Origin: Skeletonema tropicum
Taxonomy: Eukaryota > Bacillariophyta > Thalassiosirophyceae > Thalassiosirales > Thalassiosiraceae
Direction of reading: 5' to 3'
Assembly: GCA_037178625.1 (NCBI GenBank)
Contig: JAWZXG010000070.1
Span: 1 to 36,212 of the forward strand
DNA: 36,212 bases
Positions within the stretch are counted from its first letter, which is position 1. Every line of letters begins with the position of its first letter. Shown piece after piece: positions 19,049 to 28,963 of this stretch. A program made the translations under genes and the position numbers. Below the pieces are notes generated by a model, which was given only the letters and a program-made list of their open reading frames with translations, was not told where the DNA came from and made no database searches.

Positions 19049-19591
19049 AACTTCTCTGAGCAGAAGGGAAGCGGTGCTGCCCACTGGTATGCTACTTATG
19101 GTCACATCGGGGCCATACAGCGATACTTGGTATGCTGCTGTCTGAGTCAAAGTAAGTACTGAAGTACTGTGACTTAAGGCGGCATCAAATTGATAGATAG
19201 ATTATTTAATACTCCCTAGGCACTAGTGCCAGTAGAGAAAGGTGAACTTAAACCAGGAGGAGCTCGGGCTGGTCCCGAAGACGCCTGGTCCCGAAGACGC
19301 TTGTGGTGCCTGCTGGGCAGGAATGGGTCGACGGATGTGGAACGCGAAGGCTTTGGTGCAAGCAAGGCCAAACTGCTGGAGGAAGTGAATTTTGGGGGTG
19401 GGCGGATGGTTGTGTGAAAGCACAAGAATAGACACTCACATTGAACATTGATCTATCTTTTGGTAATGAACGAAGGAAGCCCACAGAACTGGCTGCAGTG
19501 CTTGGAGAGATATGAGGAAGTCGAAGTATGTACTTATACACTTAAGGCAGGCATCAAATTGATCATCAAAGTTCTAAGTACTTATTCATCA

Positions 19592-19846
19592 TCATGGCAC
19601 GGCCATTCTCTTCTCTTCATTGCTTGACACAACATGACCACTACTGGTACTAGTAGCACTCCCTCCCCCATCTGTCTGAAACAATTGGTTCAAAACAATC
19701 CCTAGATTCATCAAATCTACCCGCTTCTTCTCATCAAATGTCTGTTCTTCACAACATATCACTGCATCCGACAAATCAATGAATGTCGCCAAATACTCCC
19801 CCTCAAATGGCGTCAAGACAATATTTTTCAGCGTTAATCCTTGTCA
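19592..19846 (-). pseudogene. Possible coding remnant, unknown family, copy B
   Basis: Same as 4506-4760, with no ATG and an open frame after stacked TGA codons. No family recognised. Confidence 0.3.
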
Positions 19847-20646
19847 TCATCATCATGTCAGATACCTTCTTCTCCTTCTTTACGTCGGTACTGCAATCCA
19901 TCTGCAATCTTACCGCCAAGCTTCAAAGCCTACACGATATGAGTCAGCAATAATGGGCGACGACGGTAATTCCTACGAAGATAATGAGAGTAGCTCCGTC
20001 AACAGACGTTATCATAGACTTAGTAGGTACATCCACCCTTGCCTAACTCGCAATAAACTCGAAGTTCCAAACGAGTTGACCCCTGCCCCTGGTTCGTTGC
20101 TCCCCTCTAGAGTGTTGTTCTAAATTGTCTTCCGAGGATAAATAATCAATTGAAGTGTGACGCTTTGACTGTGAACTAAGTAATCTAAGTAACGCAGCAC
20201 CCCTCTTACGACAAAATGCGTCCAAAGCATATGCTGGCCAAGGCCCCTACTAGAGCGCTACGTGGATTGTGTCGATTGAAATAAAAATCACGTCTGCCGT
20301 CTTGCAATAATGAATGAGCAGAACGGTAACCCTGACCGATAACAACCCCGTCCGCTCGCATAATTGCATATTGCTGTATTGCTGTATTGTCGATATGATT
20401 GATTGGTGAGTAGCACTGTAGAGGAGCACAGAGCCAGAGTCCATGGAGATGTTGCCGTATAATCATGTTGTGTCGAATGTGCGGAAAGTTCGTTATTTTC
20501 ACCAGCGAACCGAGACCGAGGCACCATAGGCGCCAGGTAAGTTATCCCTCCTTCATCATTTCGACTCGGAAGGGTTCTTGGCGGCGCTTGCTGTATAATA
20601 TGTTGGTAGATCCATCGGCGGAAGAGATAATAGCATTCATAAGAAG
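19847..20646. other. No confident gene, left of the DDE element
   Basis: Counterpart of 4761-5560. The sequence is unchanged up to the TA target at 20647-20648. It would be the distal promoter of the IQ-motif gene if the DDE element were absent. Confidence 0.5.
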
Positions 20647-20648
20647 TA

Positions 20649-23600
20649 CAGCTGTTAGCAAATCTTGGCGGATAATCGCAGAATTTTTATTCCTACGTAC
20701 AAACGTACTGAAAGCCCCTTAACTGGGGAGCTACTCTACCCGTAAAAGTTCCGTCTTTATCAATTGCGAACAACAACCGGACCATGGTAAATAATGCCTC
20801 GTATGCCATATTCCACCAAGAGACATAAATGAACATTGTCCTATGTTTATTTCTTCTTTGCCGTCGCTTCCACCTTCGTATTCTCTCGTTTTACTCTGAG
20901 ACTAAAGTTGAGCTTCTCTTCCTTCTTGAGCAAATCATTCTTGAAATCAAAGTCTTTTGCGTAGACAGTTTTCATAATGAAAGATTTGTCAAAGTCAATA
21001 GCAGCACGATGACATTTCAAAACCTTCTTCAGCGTTTCAATTCTCTTGTGCGGAATGGGTGCATCCTCACTTGAATTACCTTCTGTCTCCTTGGTATTCT
21101 TTGCCTCAATCTCCAACATCTTATATGTCTCCATGTAACCTCTTGCCCTGGCACTGAACTTACGAATGAGATCCACAGTGAGAACCTCTCTTGAAATACA
21201 CTTGTCGACCAATGCAAGGAAATCAGCAGTCGTTTTCTTTTGAGCTAATGGATGTCTTCGGTAGAGAGCTTTGGAGAATCCCCAAGAGTATTCGACACCC
21301 TCACCAGCGTATTCAGCATGGTACTTTGTTGTAATCAAGGCTCTTACTCCCAAAGATTCACAAACATATTCGAGTTGGCTTTGTTCAGACAAAAAATCCG
21401 TGCAGTTTGCAAGCAAATGCCGGAGGGAAAGCTCAGGAACCAAGTTACCCTCATCATCATACTTCATCACTTGGTAGCTGCCCTTTCTGAAGGTTGCTAT
21501 ATCGATCCAGCCACGTTCATACGCAATCTGCAGAAGTCCCTTACCCTTGCCCTCCCATCCATATATCATTTTGGTGGTAGGTGTTATTTTGATATCGATA
21601 CTAGACGCTTGCGCCATTTTTGCTAGCTCAGCATGTGTCATCTTCCATAACCTTATTTCTCCTTCCTTTTTCCCCCACTCGGTGTCCATCAGCTCCGATA
21701 TCAGCTCTTTCTTCACCTTATGTCGCTCTTTCCTCTTGTCTTCTGGTATTTCAACCTCTCGGTCGTGCCGTTGTCTTTCACGTTCCTCTGCTGTCAGCCA
21801 AAATGGGCCGACATCTTCACTGGTGAAGTTCATCGTTTGTTCTTGACCGATAGTCACCATTGCTGGATTGGATGCATCGTAGTATGGCCCGACAAATTCC
21901 TCCTGCCGTTCAATTTTGGTGTTCCTAGCTTGCGATGGTGTCGAGTGCCAATTCTTGTTCATTTCCTTTGCATCAAGACCGTCAACACGCTTCTTTGCAT
22001 GACCACTGCTCGAATCAAAAAGAAAGACATATTCATACTCATCTCCGAGTATTACTTTTACGCAATCTATTATATCTTCCGTTTGCAGGATCGTGTGGTT
22101 CCCTGTCCAGTACCCGTTCTTCCCGTATGCAAACTTAAGAATCCCAGGTGACGATTCAAGTGGTTGCTTTTTTGTGTTACCATTTACGGCAATTGCCGCT
22201 GCCTTGTCGAAGTATTCTTGATTGGCTCTAGCAGCATTAATCTCCTTCAGCTGATCTTCGGTGATAGGAATGCCCCAACCCAATTCTCTCGATTGAAACG
22301 CAGATATCATGATACCAGCACCAACAGTCTTCGGCATAATTGCCCTCCTTCCATTCGGATCAACCCACTGGTGAGTCCGCGACAGAAAAGCATTAAAAAT
22401 AGCCTCATCCTGGCCAAAGATGATGACAGGTTTGTCTTCAGCTTTCTTTCTTATGCTTACTCTTCCTCCAAATGCTCCATACTTATCGTTTGCAATCTTC
22501 TGCAGACGCACGTGTTTGTCCACATGAAACTCAAAGTATACTTTTTCATCAACTCCCTTGAACTTATAAGCAACCTTATCTAACATGTCCTTCGCCTTCT
22601 CGCCATCTTTGTCATCTTCGAGCGCTGTTTTCAAATCGTCAAATTCGGTCTGTGACAAATGAACCCATCGATGAGATCGTGGTTCAAGCACTGATAGATA
22701 TTCGTCTGTTAACCGAGACCGATGCTCTATCTGTTCGGCATACTCATGGCCATCAACGTAGTAGCATTTCTTTGACACCTCTCGTTTGAAACCAAGGTAT
22801 CCGACCCACCTCCCAACCGTTGAGTATGATGGTGGATTTTTGAGATATCTGTCAACCAGTTGAAATTCTTCTGAGTCTTCGGTAAAGTTGATGTTGGTTT
22901 TCACCTCTTCATTTAGTTGCTTTATCATTGTTGTGTTAAAATGTTCCCTCAGCAATTCAACGCTGAAATGTTCCAGATGGTCAAGTATGAAGTTTGACAC
23001 ATCTACTGCTGCTGTCGGAAATACCTCAAATAGTGTAGGCTTTCGTTTGATACCATTGGCGACGTAGGGGTTGGGGTTTGGAAATTGATGATTAACGCGG
23101 AAGATACGGTTCCAATTCATGATTGTCCTACCAGTTGCTGCATTGAACAGTGTTAAATCATTGAGCAGCCTTGCCGCTTTGTCGCAACAAGCTTGGAATG
23201 GAAACCCAACTCGATACTCGGCAAGTGCTATTGAATACGCAACCCTGAGGTATAAACATTTATTGCGTAAGTCAAATAAGGCATGCTTTGTCAATTTACT
23301 ATCTTCGTGCAAGTCAATGACGCCTGCTTCTTCGTATCCATTTGCTGATTGCCCCACCAGTGTAAGTGATTCAACCAATTGCACTAGTCCGTTGTACACA
23401 TCGGCACCTTCGTCAAATCCGAAGAGAGCTGCTGCTTCAGGTGACTGCCATATAATATTCGGAGTCTGGTTGTTGCTGCTGTTATCCCCGTCTATATCGC
23501 CACTGCTGTTGTTATTGTCGTCGTCTTCATCTTCATCTTCGTCGTCAACTTGATTATTCTCATCCTCTAATCTACCCACGTTGGTGACGAATGGCACGAG

Positions 23601-24457
23601 AGGGCTCTGCTGCTGCTCAACTAGTCGTTGCGAGCGCCTTGTTCTTTTTTGTGGAGTAGGAGTAATTGGTGCAGCCGCTGATGATTTTGTTGCTTCTTTA
23701 CGTTTGTTCTCATTATTTTTGTTCTTCTTCTTACCAGCGCATCCATCGTCGGGAAATGATACTTGCTCCGGCTTGTTGCAAGATCGCTGCCGATTATTAG
23801 TTGCACTGTAACTCTGTATATGTTCTATTTCTGTGCACAATAACTCTGCTGCGCGTATTGGTTCGTTGGGCACTTTCTCTCCCTTTCCAAAGTAGTAATA
23901 GTGCACCATCCGGCGTAATGACGAATTGAATGGACATGATGTTGTGAAATTTTTGTGGTATATCTTGTGTACATTGCTGCTGTTGAAAGGTCCGGCTGCC
24001 TTGTTCAGACGCTGCACGAGTTTGTTCCGTAAGGTATTGTCTTTATCTACATTCGTATAGTGTCTGTGCAATATCTCTACCAACGACTGGTCGCAAATCC
24101 ACCTGCCGCGATAAGTGTCACTTTTACTGATGAGCCGTGTGAAAAGGTATTCAAAAAGTGTATTACCATCGTTCATGATTACAATCTTTAGTCAACCTAA
24201 TTGGCTATTTTGGATCTAGACATGCAAGAGAGGTTAATTTATCCTTTTGGTTGAGCAAATATCCAACTTGTTGTGCGTAGTACGCTCCGGAATTTGGCCA
24301 TGGTTGGCATCTTTTTGCGCGGAGTGGCTCTTGTTGAGGGGTGAGTTGGGAGAAATCGGCCCAATGGGTTTTTATAAGACTCACTACGTCATTTGTACCT
24401 AACATACGTAGGAATTCGAAACTTGAACGGCTATCCGAAAATCCGTGAAAACAGCTG
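20649..24457. mobile_element. 3.8-kb DDE DNA transposon, TA target duplication
   Basis: Comparison with the empty site at 5561-5562 in copy A defines both ends exactly. The element starts CAGCTGTTAGC (20649) and ends AAACAGCTG (24457), with TA duplicated at 20647-20648 and 24458-24459. The terminal ~55 bp are imperfect inverted repeats sharing CAGCTGTT, a CGGATA.(T/C)CG block and TTCCTACGTA. It carries one long minus-strand transposase ORF with about 200 bp after the stop and 280 bp before the ATG. The ends and the intact ORF suggest recent transposition, after the large duplication. Confidence 0.93.
20847..24176 (-). CDS. DDE-superfamily transposase, 1109 aa
   Basis: Single frame from ATG 24174-24176. 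Residues 1-130 are a helical N-terminus. 145-185 are Lys/Arg-rich (NLS-like). 205-235 are acidic Asp/Asn. 300-465 are a helical region ending YSTVGRWVGYLGFK, like a DNA-binding helix-turn-helix. The catalytic core follows: D590 in IIFGQDEAIFNAF, W604 in HQWVDPNGR, D721 in YVFLFDSSSGHAKK, and E962 in KYHAEYAGEGVEYSWGFSKA. This order matches the eukaryotic DDE endonuclease family related to the IS630/Tc1/mariner group (DE.IFN, FD...H, E..WG.AK). The TA target duplication agrees. The D-to-E spacing of about 240 residues is far longer than the 34-39 of classical mariner types, so a large insertion domain is present. No disabling change was seen. Confidence 0.88.
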   Translation of the reverse strand: MNDGNTLFEYLFTRLISKSDTYRGRWICDQSLVEILHRHYTNVDKDNTLRNKLVQRLNKAAGPFNSSNVHKIYHKNFTTSCPFNSSLRRMVHYYYFGKGEKVPNEPIRAAELLCTEIEHIQSYSATNNRQRSCNKPEQVSFPDDGCAGKKKNKNNENKRKEATKSSAAAPITPTPQKRTRRSQRLVEQQQSPLVPFVTNVGRLEDENNQVDDEDEDEDDDNNNSSGDIDGDNSSNNQTPNIIWQSPEAAALFGFDEGADVYNGLVQLVESLTLVGQSANGYEEAGVIDLHEDSKLTKHALFDLRNKCLYLRVAYSIALAEYRVGFPFQACCDKAARLLNDLTLFNAATGRTIMNWNRIFRVNHQFPNPNPYVANGIKRKPTLFEVFPTAAVDVSNFILDHLEHFSVELLREHFNTTMIKQLNEEVKTNINFTEDSEEFQLVDRYLKNPPSYSTVGRWVGYLGFKREVSKKCYYVDGHEYAEQIEHRSRLTDEYLSVLEPRSHRWVHLSQTEFDDLKTALEDDKDGEKAKDMLDKVAYKFKGVDEKVYFEFHVDKHVRLQKIANDKYGAFGGRVSIRKKAEDKPVIIFGQDEAIFNAFLSRTHQWVDPNGRRAIMPKTVGAGIMISAFQSRELGWGIPITEDQLKEINAARANQEYFDKAAAIAVNGNTKKQPLESSPGILKFAYGKNGYWTGNHTILQTEDIIDCVKVILGDEYEYVFLFDSSSGHAKKRVDGLDAKEMNKNWHSTPSQARNTKIERQEEFVGPYYDASNPAMVTIGQEQTMNFTSEDVGPFWLTAEERERQRHDREVEIPEDKRKERHKVKKELISELMDTEWGKKEGEIRLWKMTHAELAKMAQASSIDIKITPTTKMIYGWEGKGKGLLQIAYERGWIDIATFRKGSYQVMKYDDEGNLVPELSLRHLLANCTDFLSEQSQLEYVCESLGVRALITTKYHAEYAGEGVEYSWGFSKALYRRHPLAQKKTTADFLALVDKCISREVLTVDLIRKFSARARGYMETYKMLEIEAKNTKETEGNSSEDAPIPHKRIETLKKVLKCHRAAIDFDKSFIMKTVYAKDFDFKNDLLKKEEKLNFSLRVKRENTKVEATAKKK

Positions 24458-24520
24458 TAGAAGAGTGGCAAGTGGCATCGGTAGGGCATATATGAGTACG
24501 TCTGTGATCCGCTAAAGTTG

Positions 24521-24528
24521 TGACGTCA
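24521..24528. promoter_or_regulatory. Perfect CRE palindrome TGACGTCA, copy B
   Basis: Same site as 5624-5631, 234 bp upstream of the copy B IQ gene. It lies 62 bp downstream of the inserted DDE element, so the transposon separates this proximal site from the more distal promoter. Confidence 0.5.
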
Positions 24529-24761
24529 CGGAAACCGGTACTCAGACACTCAAACTTCAACTGACGAAATGTCCGCTCAAAAAGCAAAAAGCACAAATTT
24601 TATGTACATGACATGCCGCTGGCCGGCCGCGGCCGCATGATTGAATCATGGCTCACTGATCGACATTCATTTACACTTGCCGCTGGTAAAGAGCTCATTC
24701 ATTCTCCAGTTTGTTTGCTCTTTAGTCATTATCAAACACAGCAACTCATACAAAAGACAAC

Positions 24762-26180
24762 ATGGCGTCTCAAGCCGAGAACACTCACCCAAACACAATC
24801 ATCCGAGGACATTACCATACCAGTGTCCCTATCAACAATGATCAAAAGCGCCGCAAGGTCGAGGCAAACTCTAATAACATCACCGCCTACCCGTCTGCTG
24901 CCATTCATGCCACCAAGGTGAGCAAGAGGACCAAGAGGAGGACAAATAAAAGATCAAATCAACGTAGGGAAGCAAACGTGTTTGCACCTCAAATCTTCAA
25001 CCATCGTCCGGCGATTCTGCCGACAAGTACAAAGAAGGCATCAAAGAAGAGGCGCCTCGAATCCGACCCGCCTTCTCAAGAGAAGAAGATGAGGCAGGAG
25101 CTACCCAACAACTTTACTTCCAACCAATCGGCTGTGCCAGCCCAAAAGAAGAAGAGGGCTCAGAAGAATTCACGCAACAACGACGCCCCAATCTTCCGCT
25201 ACAAACATCACGGTGAAGTTGCAACACCAACAATTGCTCCACCCACGGCCACTGCTAGCAAGGCGAAGGTCTCGAAGAAGAGGCGCTCAGATGCCCACGA
25301 ATCCCCCCCGCCTGCTCAAAAGAAGAAGATGACTGCTCCTGCCCAAAAGTTGAACACGATTGATCGCGGTCAAGTTCCATCTGCCTACCAATTTACTACC
25401 AATACTACCAACAAAGCCGCTGTTCCAGTGCAAGAGAAGAATGTGCTTCAGAATCAGCCATTCGTCAACAACGTTTCATCTATCTCTGTTCTCCATCACC
25501 GCGATGAAGTTGCCAACGGAGCCACTTCTGATTTGGAGTTTGCCTATTCCGATTCGGATTCCGATTCCGAGGAAGAACATCTTGTTGTAGGGATGACCTT
25601 GCTCCCGGATGCTGATGACGCTGCCACTGTGATCCAGGCCTTCTTCAGAGGTGCCAGCGCTCGCACGATGAAGCCAAGGGCCAGGCCACAAGCGGAGCTT
25701 AAGGTTGATACCAATCATGGCCAAGAATGGGATGGTAATTCTGATGATGATGCAGCTCCTGACGACGACTCGGTCGAGGAAGTAGAAGTCTTCCTCGTGG
25801 TGGAAGCTGAAGAGGGTGATGAAAAAGCGGAGGAAGTTGACTTTGTCGACGCAGCAGAAGCTGTTGACGAGGGTGATGAAATAGAGGAGGAAGCTGTTGT
25901 GGACAATGATAAGCCGGCTGCAAAAATTCAGACAGCCTTCAAGCGTTATCTCGCTCGGAAAAGTGCTATCAAAGCAACGGAGCGAAGGCGAAGGGCCCAG
26001 CCACAAGCAGAGTTTGATGCTAGAGCAGTGGAAGAGGAGGTGGTGGAAGAGGAAGAGGAAGATATCTACTCTGCCAGAAGGAATATTCGGAGACGGAGGA
26101 TGGTGAAGGAGCTACAGTGCACTTTGGACGGCTGGTACTGGACTCGAAGAACACAAAGAAGGAAGATAAGGAGAGATTGA
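24762..26180 (+). CDS. IQ-motif (calmodulin-binding) nuclear-type protein, copy B
   Basis: 472 aa. It differs from 5864-7288 by loss of one Ser-Ala pair (a TCTGCC repeat, near residue 207) and a Leu-to-Ile change in the Arg-rich C-terminus. Both IQ motifs, the NLS clusters and the acidic tracts are intact. The ORF is under an altered promoter: the 3.8-kb DDE element ends 304 bp upstream of the ATG. Both copies appear coding-competent. Confidence 0.85.
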   Translation: MASQAENTHPNTIIRGHYHTSVPINNDQKRRKVEANSNNITAYPSAAIHATKVSKRTKRRTNKRSNQRREANVFAPQIFNHRPAILPTSTKKASKKRRLESDPPSQEKKMRQELPNNFTSNQSAVPAQKKKRAQKNSRNNDAPIFRYKHHGEVATPTIAPPTATASKAKVSKKRRSDAHESPPPAQKKKMTAPAQKLNTIDRGQVPSAYQFTTNTTNKAAVPVQEKNVLQNQPFVNNVSSISVLHHRDEVANGATSDLEFAYSDSDSDSEEEHLVVGMTLLPDADDAATVIQAFFRGASARTMKPRARPQAELKVDTNHGQEWDGNSDDDAAPDDDSVEEVEVFLVVEAEEGDEKAEEVDFVDAAEAVDEGDEIEEEAVVDNDKPAAKIQTAFKRYLARKSAIKATERRRRAQPQAEFDARAVEEEVVEEEEEDIYSARRNIRRRRMVKELQCTLDGWYWTRRTQRRKIRRD

Positions 26181-26846
26181 AAAGAGAAGGTGTACGGTAC
26201 AGCACCTTGTGAGATTGATGATTTGAAGCGAACATCATTTGTACGTGAGAAGGATTGCGTCAGAGACCTTTGTGGAGGAGGCTTTGGTTTGAAGGTAAAT
26301 GCAGCAAGAGGTCAAATGATCAGTGGAGATGGCTTTGCGGGGCAATGAGTCGGTGTGTCTTGTTTCGTTTCGGCGAGTTGCTACATTTCAGAGGGGGTCG
26401 TTGGTGTGTTCGGCAGTGTGTGTGTTGTGTGTGTGTGTCTTCTTCAGTTGGGCCTTCAGTTGGTGTTGGTGTTGGTGGTGGTAGTTGGAGGATGCTTTCT
26501 GCTGGATCCTTATCCTTTTCTTCAGTTGGGCCTTCAGTTGGTGTTGGTGTTGGTAGTTGGGTGCTTTGCTGGATCCTTATCCTTTCTTTTTGGACATTGT
26601 CGGATCTGTAGCGGAGAGTCAAAAAGTTTAATCCCCCATTCATTCTAATGTTTGGGGTGTGGGTTCTGGTTTCCCATGTCAGCTTTTGGCTGGACATTCT
26701 CTTCTTCGAAAGTGGAATGTAGAACGTATCCCTTTGACTCTCTGACTGATTTTCAGTTGTCCTACCCTTTCCCCCCTGTTGGAGTCGGTCGACCGCGGAG
26801 ATGATTGATTGGTTGATGTTCGTGTTGGGGATGGCGATCTTGTCGG

Positions 26847-26896
<50 letters not shown>

Positions 26897-27933
26897 TCGA
26901 GCGGCTTGTTGTTCCCAGTTGGATGAAGTACAGTGCTGGAGGCGAGGAAAGACATTTCAGACTTGAGCCGGTGTTATGGTTCCGGGTATCATGGTGACCT
27001 GCTGCTTTACTTGTCAAAGGCCTGAGTTGATATGAGGTCGATGACGCTTGATTTCTTGTGTCGGTTTGATGGGGTCTTCGATCGGATTTCAAACTCGGTT
27101 TGTTGAGTTGTACCAGGATACGAACGTCTCTCTCGTGATTGCTTCTAAGTTGCTCATCGGTTCTTCAATCTTGCCATTGCCATGTGTCAAGCTCATTTAT
27201 TCACATCCACCCATCTACATCTAAGTCAAAGCCCTGGGAACGTGCTCTCTCAGCTGCTCAGCATCCAATTGAAATAAGAAAAGAATATCAAGTAAATCAA
27301 TCTAATCAAATAAAGAAAAATCAACAATTATCCCTTAGTCCTCAGTGACAATGCTGAACTCCACCATTACTTTCGGCTGCGAGGAGACCCATTGTTGAAA
27401 TCTGCAGGAGGAGCAGCATCCTCTGGAGCTTAGATTACTTGATTTGAGGTGATATAAAATTTGTAATCAACAGCACCGGGAGAAAAGTCTCAATTGCACA
27501 AGACGTTGAGAGGGAGACAATATGTGAGGTTCAACCAAGCCTGCTAATTGTGACGGCTTCAGCTTCGTAGCTTGATTACGATCTCTGCGGGCTAAAAATA
27601 TGAACACATTCTGCATTGGGAACAAATCTTTTTGATCAGTGAGATACTGGCACGAATTCATGAAAATGAAAGTCATTATGTTCTCCAGCTTCTGGTGATT
27701 CGAAAAGATGCTGCGCTTCAATCAGCCTCCGTTCGAGTTTGATCGTCCTCGTCCTCGTCAGCACACGTCTACCGGCTTGTTGGCCTTCTTCGTCTCACCT
27801 CGAATCTTGTCGCTGATGAGGTGAACGTGATTACCCTGGAGACTGTTCTTGTCCCTCTCTAATATGTAGTGTTGCTTGTTCATGAAGTGTTGCATGGTCT
27901 GGAAGCTGGAATATAGCTCCCTCCAATGAGGAC
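26181..27933. other. 3' flank of the IQ gene, no confident gene, copy B
   Basis: Counterpart of 7289-9023. The only length change seen is in the CA microsatellite. Frames containing CVCVCV or THTHTH runs are microsatellite translations. Confidence 0.5.
26849..26894 (+). repeat. CA microsatellite, 23 repeats, copy B
   Basis: Uninterrupted (AC)23, 18 bp longer than in copy A. Confidence 0.97.
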
Positions 27934-28025
27934 TCCATTCCCTAATAATTGACCTACTCCTACTCATGTACCTACGCGCAGGCCCATCGAGTTCGCCATT
28001 TTAGCATTGCATTGTTCATTCACGC
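27934..28025 (+). repeat. Diverged short copy of the divergent-promoter unit, copy B
   Basis: Same as 9024-9115. Homology between the large copies ends 40 bp further on at 28065. Confidence 0.85.
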
Positions 28026-28255
28026 ACTTCATCTTCAGTTTGCAACTCAATTACTTGACGTTGATGAATATATCGTTGAATCTATCCCACGGCCACGATA
28101 TCATAAGGCATAGCTTAAGGCTCTGTAGGGTCAGGTCAGCGAGCAAACATGCCCCCACTGCAGTAACTCACTCCTCTCCAATAGCCTCTCTGTGGAGTGG
28201 TTCACTAAGATGGACGTAGACCGATGCCACCGCTATATACATTGTACCAAAGTAA

Positions 28256-28356
28256 GTGAATGAGCTGTGCTGATCTCTAGATGAATACTTGCAAACACAA
28301 ATTGCAATTGAACCTCTGGCAACATTTTCATCCTATTCATCTCAAGCTCTCCTCGT

Positions 28357-28402
<46 letters not shown>

Positions 28403-28442
28403 CAGCATAACCATGATGTTCACACGGTTGTGACAACTGTGG
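28256..28442 (+). repeat. Old diverged copy of the promoter/first-exon unit
   Basis: It aligns with the 594-bp unit in order: GCTGATCTCTAGAT, CAAACACAAATT.CAATTG, CAACATTTTCATCCTATTCATCTC, then a CAG/CAA run, then CACACGGTTGTGACAACTG. It has many substitutions, no MHPPTT start codon, and the CAG run is in a different place from the young units. It is followed at once by the dispersed GTGTGAAAGCACAAG repeat, as in the 1740-2610 region, so the two repeats were once neighbours. Confidence 0.7.
28358..28405 (+). repeat. (CAG)12(CAA)3CAG microsatellite
   Basis: Twelve CAG, three CAA and one CAG. No supported ORF uses it on the plus strand. The minus-strand polyalanine frame across it is a by-product. 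Confidence 0.95.
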
Positions 28443-28565
28443 TTGTGTGAAAGCACAAGAATAGACACTCGTGTTGATCTCTCTTTTGCTTTTGGTAATG
28501 AACGAAGGAAGCCACCACACAAGTGGCCGCAGTGCTTGGAAAGATACGAGGACCTCTCACAATAC
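28441..28565 (+). repeat. Dispersed ~120-bp repeat, diverged third locus
   Basis: GTTGTGTGAAAGCACAAG, then AATAGACACTC, TTTTGGTAATGAACGAAGGAAGCC and CAGTGCTTGGAAAGATA. It shares blocks with 2481-2610 and 4322-4431. Confidence 0.8.
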
Positions 28566-28963
28566 AGCATCACGTTGTGGGTTCTTCTCCCTCCGCCTCC
28601 GGTCGGCTCGCTTCTCCATCATCATTCTTACACGTTCAAACCATGCCTTCCCTGTCATACCCGCATCACATTTCCCCTATCGAATTATCGCCGCTGCTCT
28701 GCAAAGCAGTCGTACTAAAATAATACCATCAAGAAAGAGAGAGAGAGAGAGAAGAACAAAAGGTGAGTAATTGGAATGATCTTTCGTCCGCCTCCTCTAA
28801 CAAATAATACTGCAACAAGAAGGAACTCACCTCGACAACAATTTCATCATCATCGCCTATCCAAAACACGATCAATTGTTCCTTCACTCACTGGACTTCC
28901 AGCAGCTCCTACCTCCAAGAGCTTATCCTTCTTTCTTCACACGATGCTAAAGCACCATCCACA
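28566..28963. other. No confident gene; GA microsatellite
   Basis: A short (AG)-rich run lies at 28737-28752. A plus-strand 63-codon frame from 28776 has no recognisable domain. The region is next to the 3' end of the amidotransferase pseudogene. Confidence 0.5.

Larger units (their letters stand above)
15095..28065. repeat. Large segmental duplication, copy B
   Basis: This is the counterpart of 1-9155. It contains the same gene order: 931-aa gene, RING-like gene, polyQ ORF, MITE, IQ-motif gene, CA repeat. It differs mainly by the DDE transposon at 20649-24457 and nine extra CA repeats. The right breakpoint is 28065, inside a short diverged promoter repeat (27934-28025 plus flank). The left boundary is unknown because copy A is truncated by the window start. 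Confidence 0.95.

Noticed and set aside
28233..28520. Minus-strand polyalanine frame
   Set aside because: It is the antisense translation of the CAG run, with no flanking domain or conserved counterpart.
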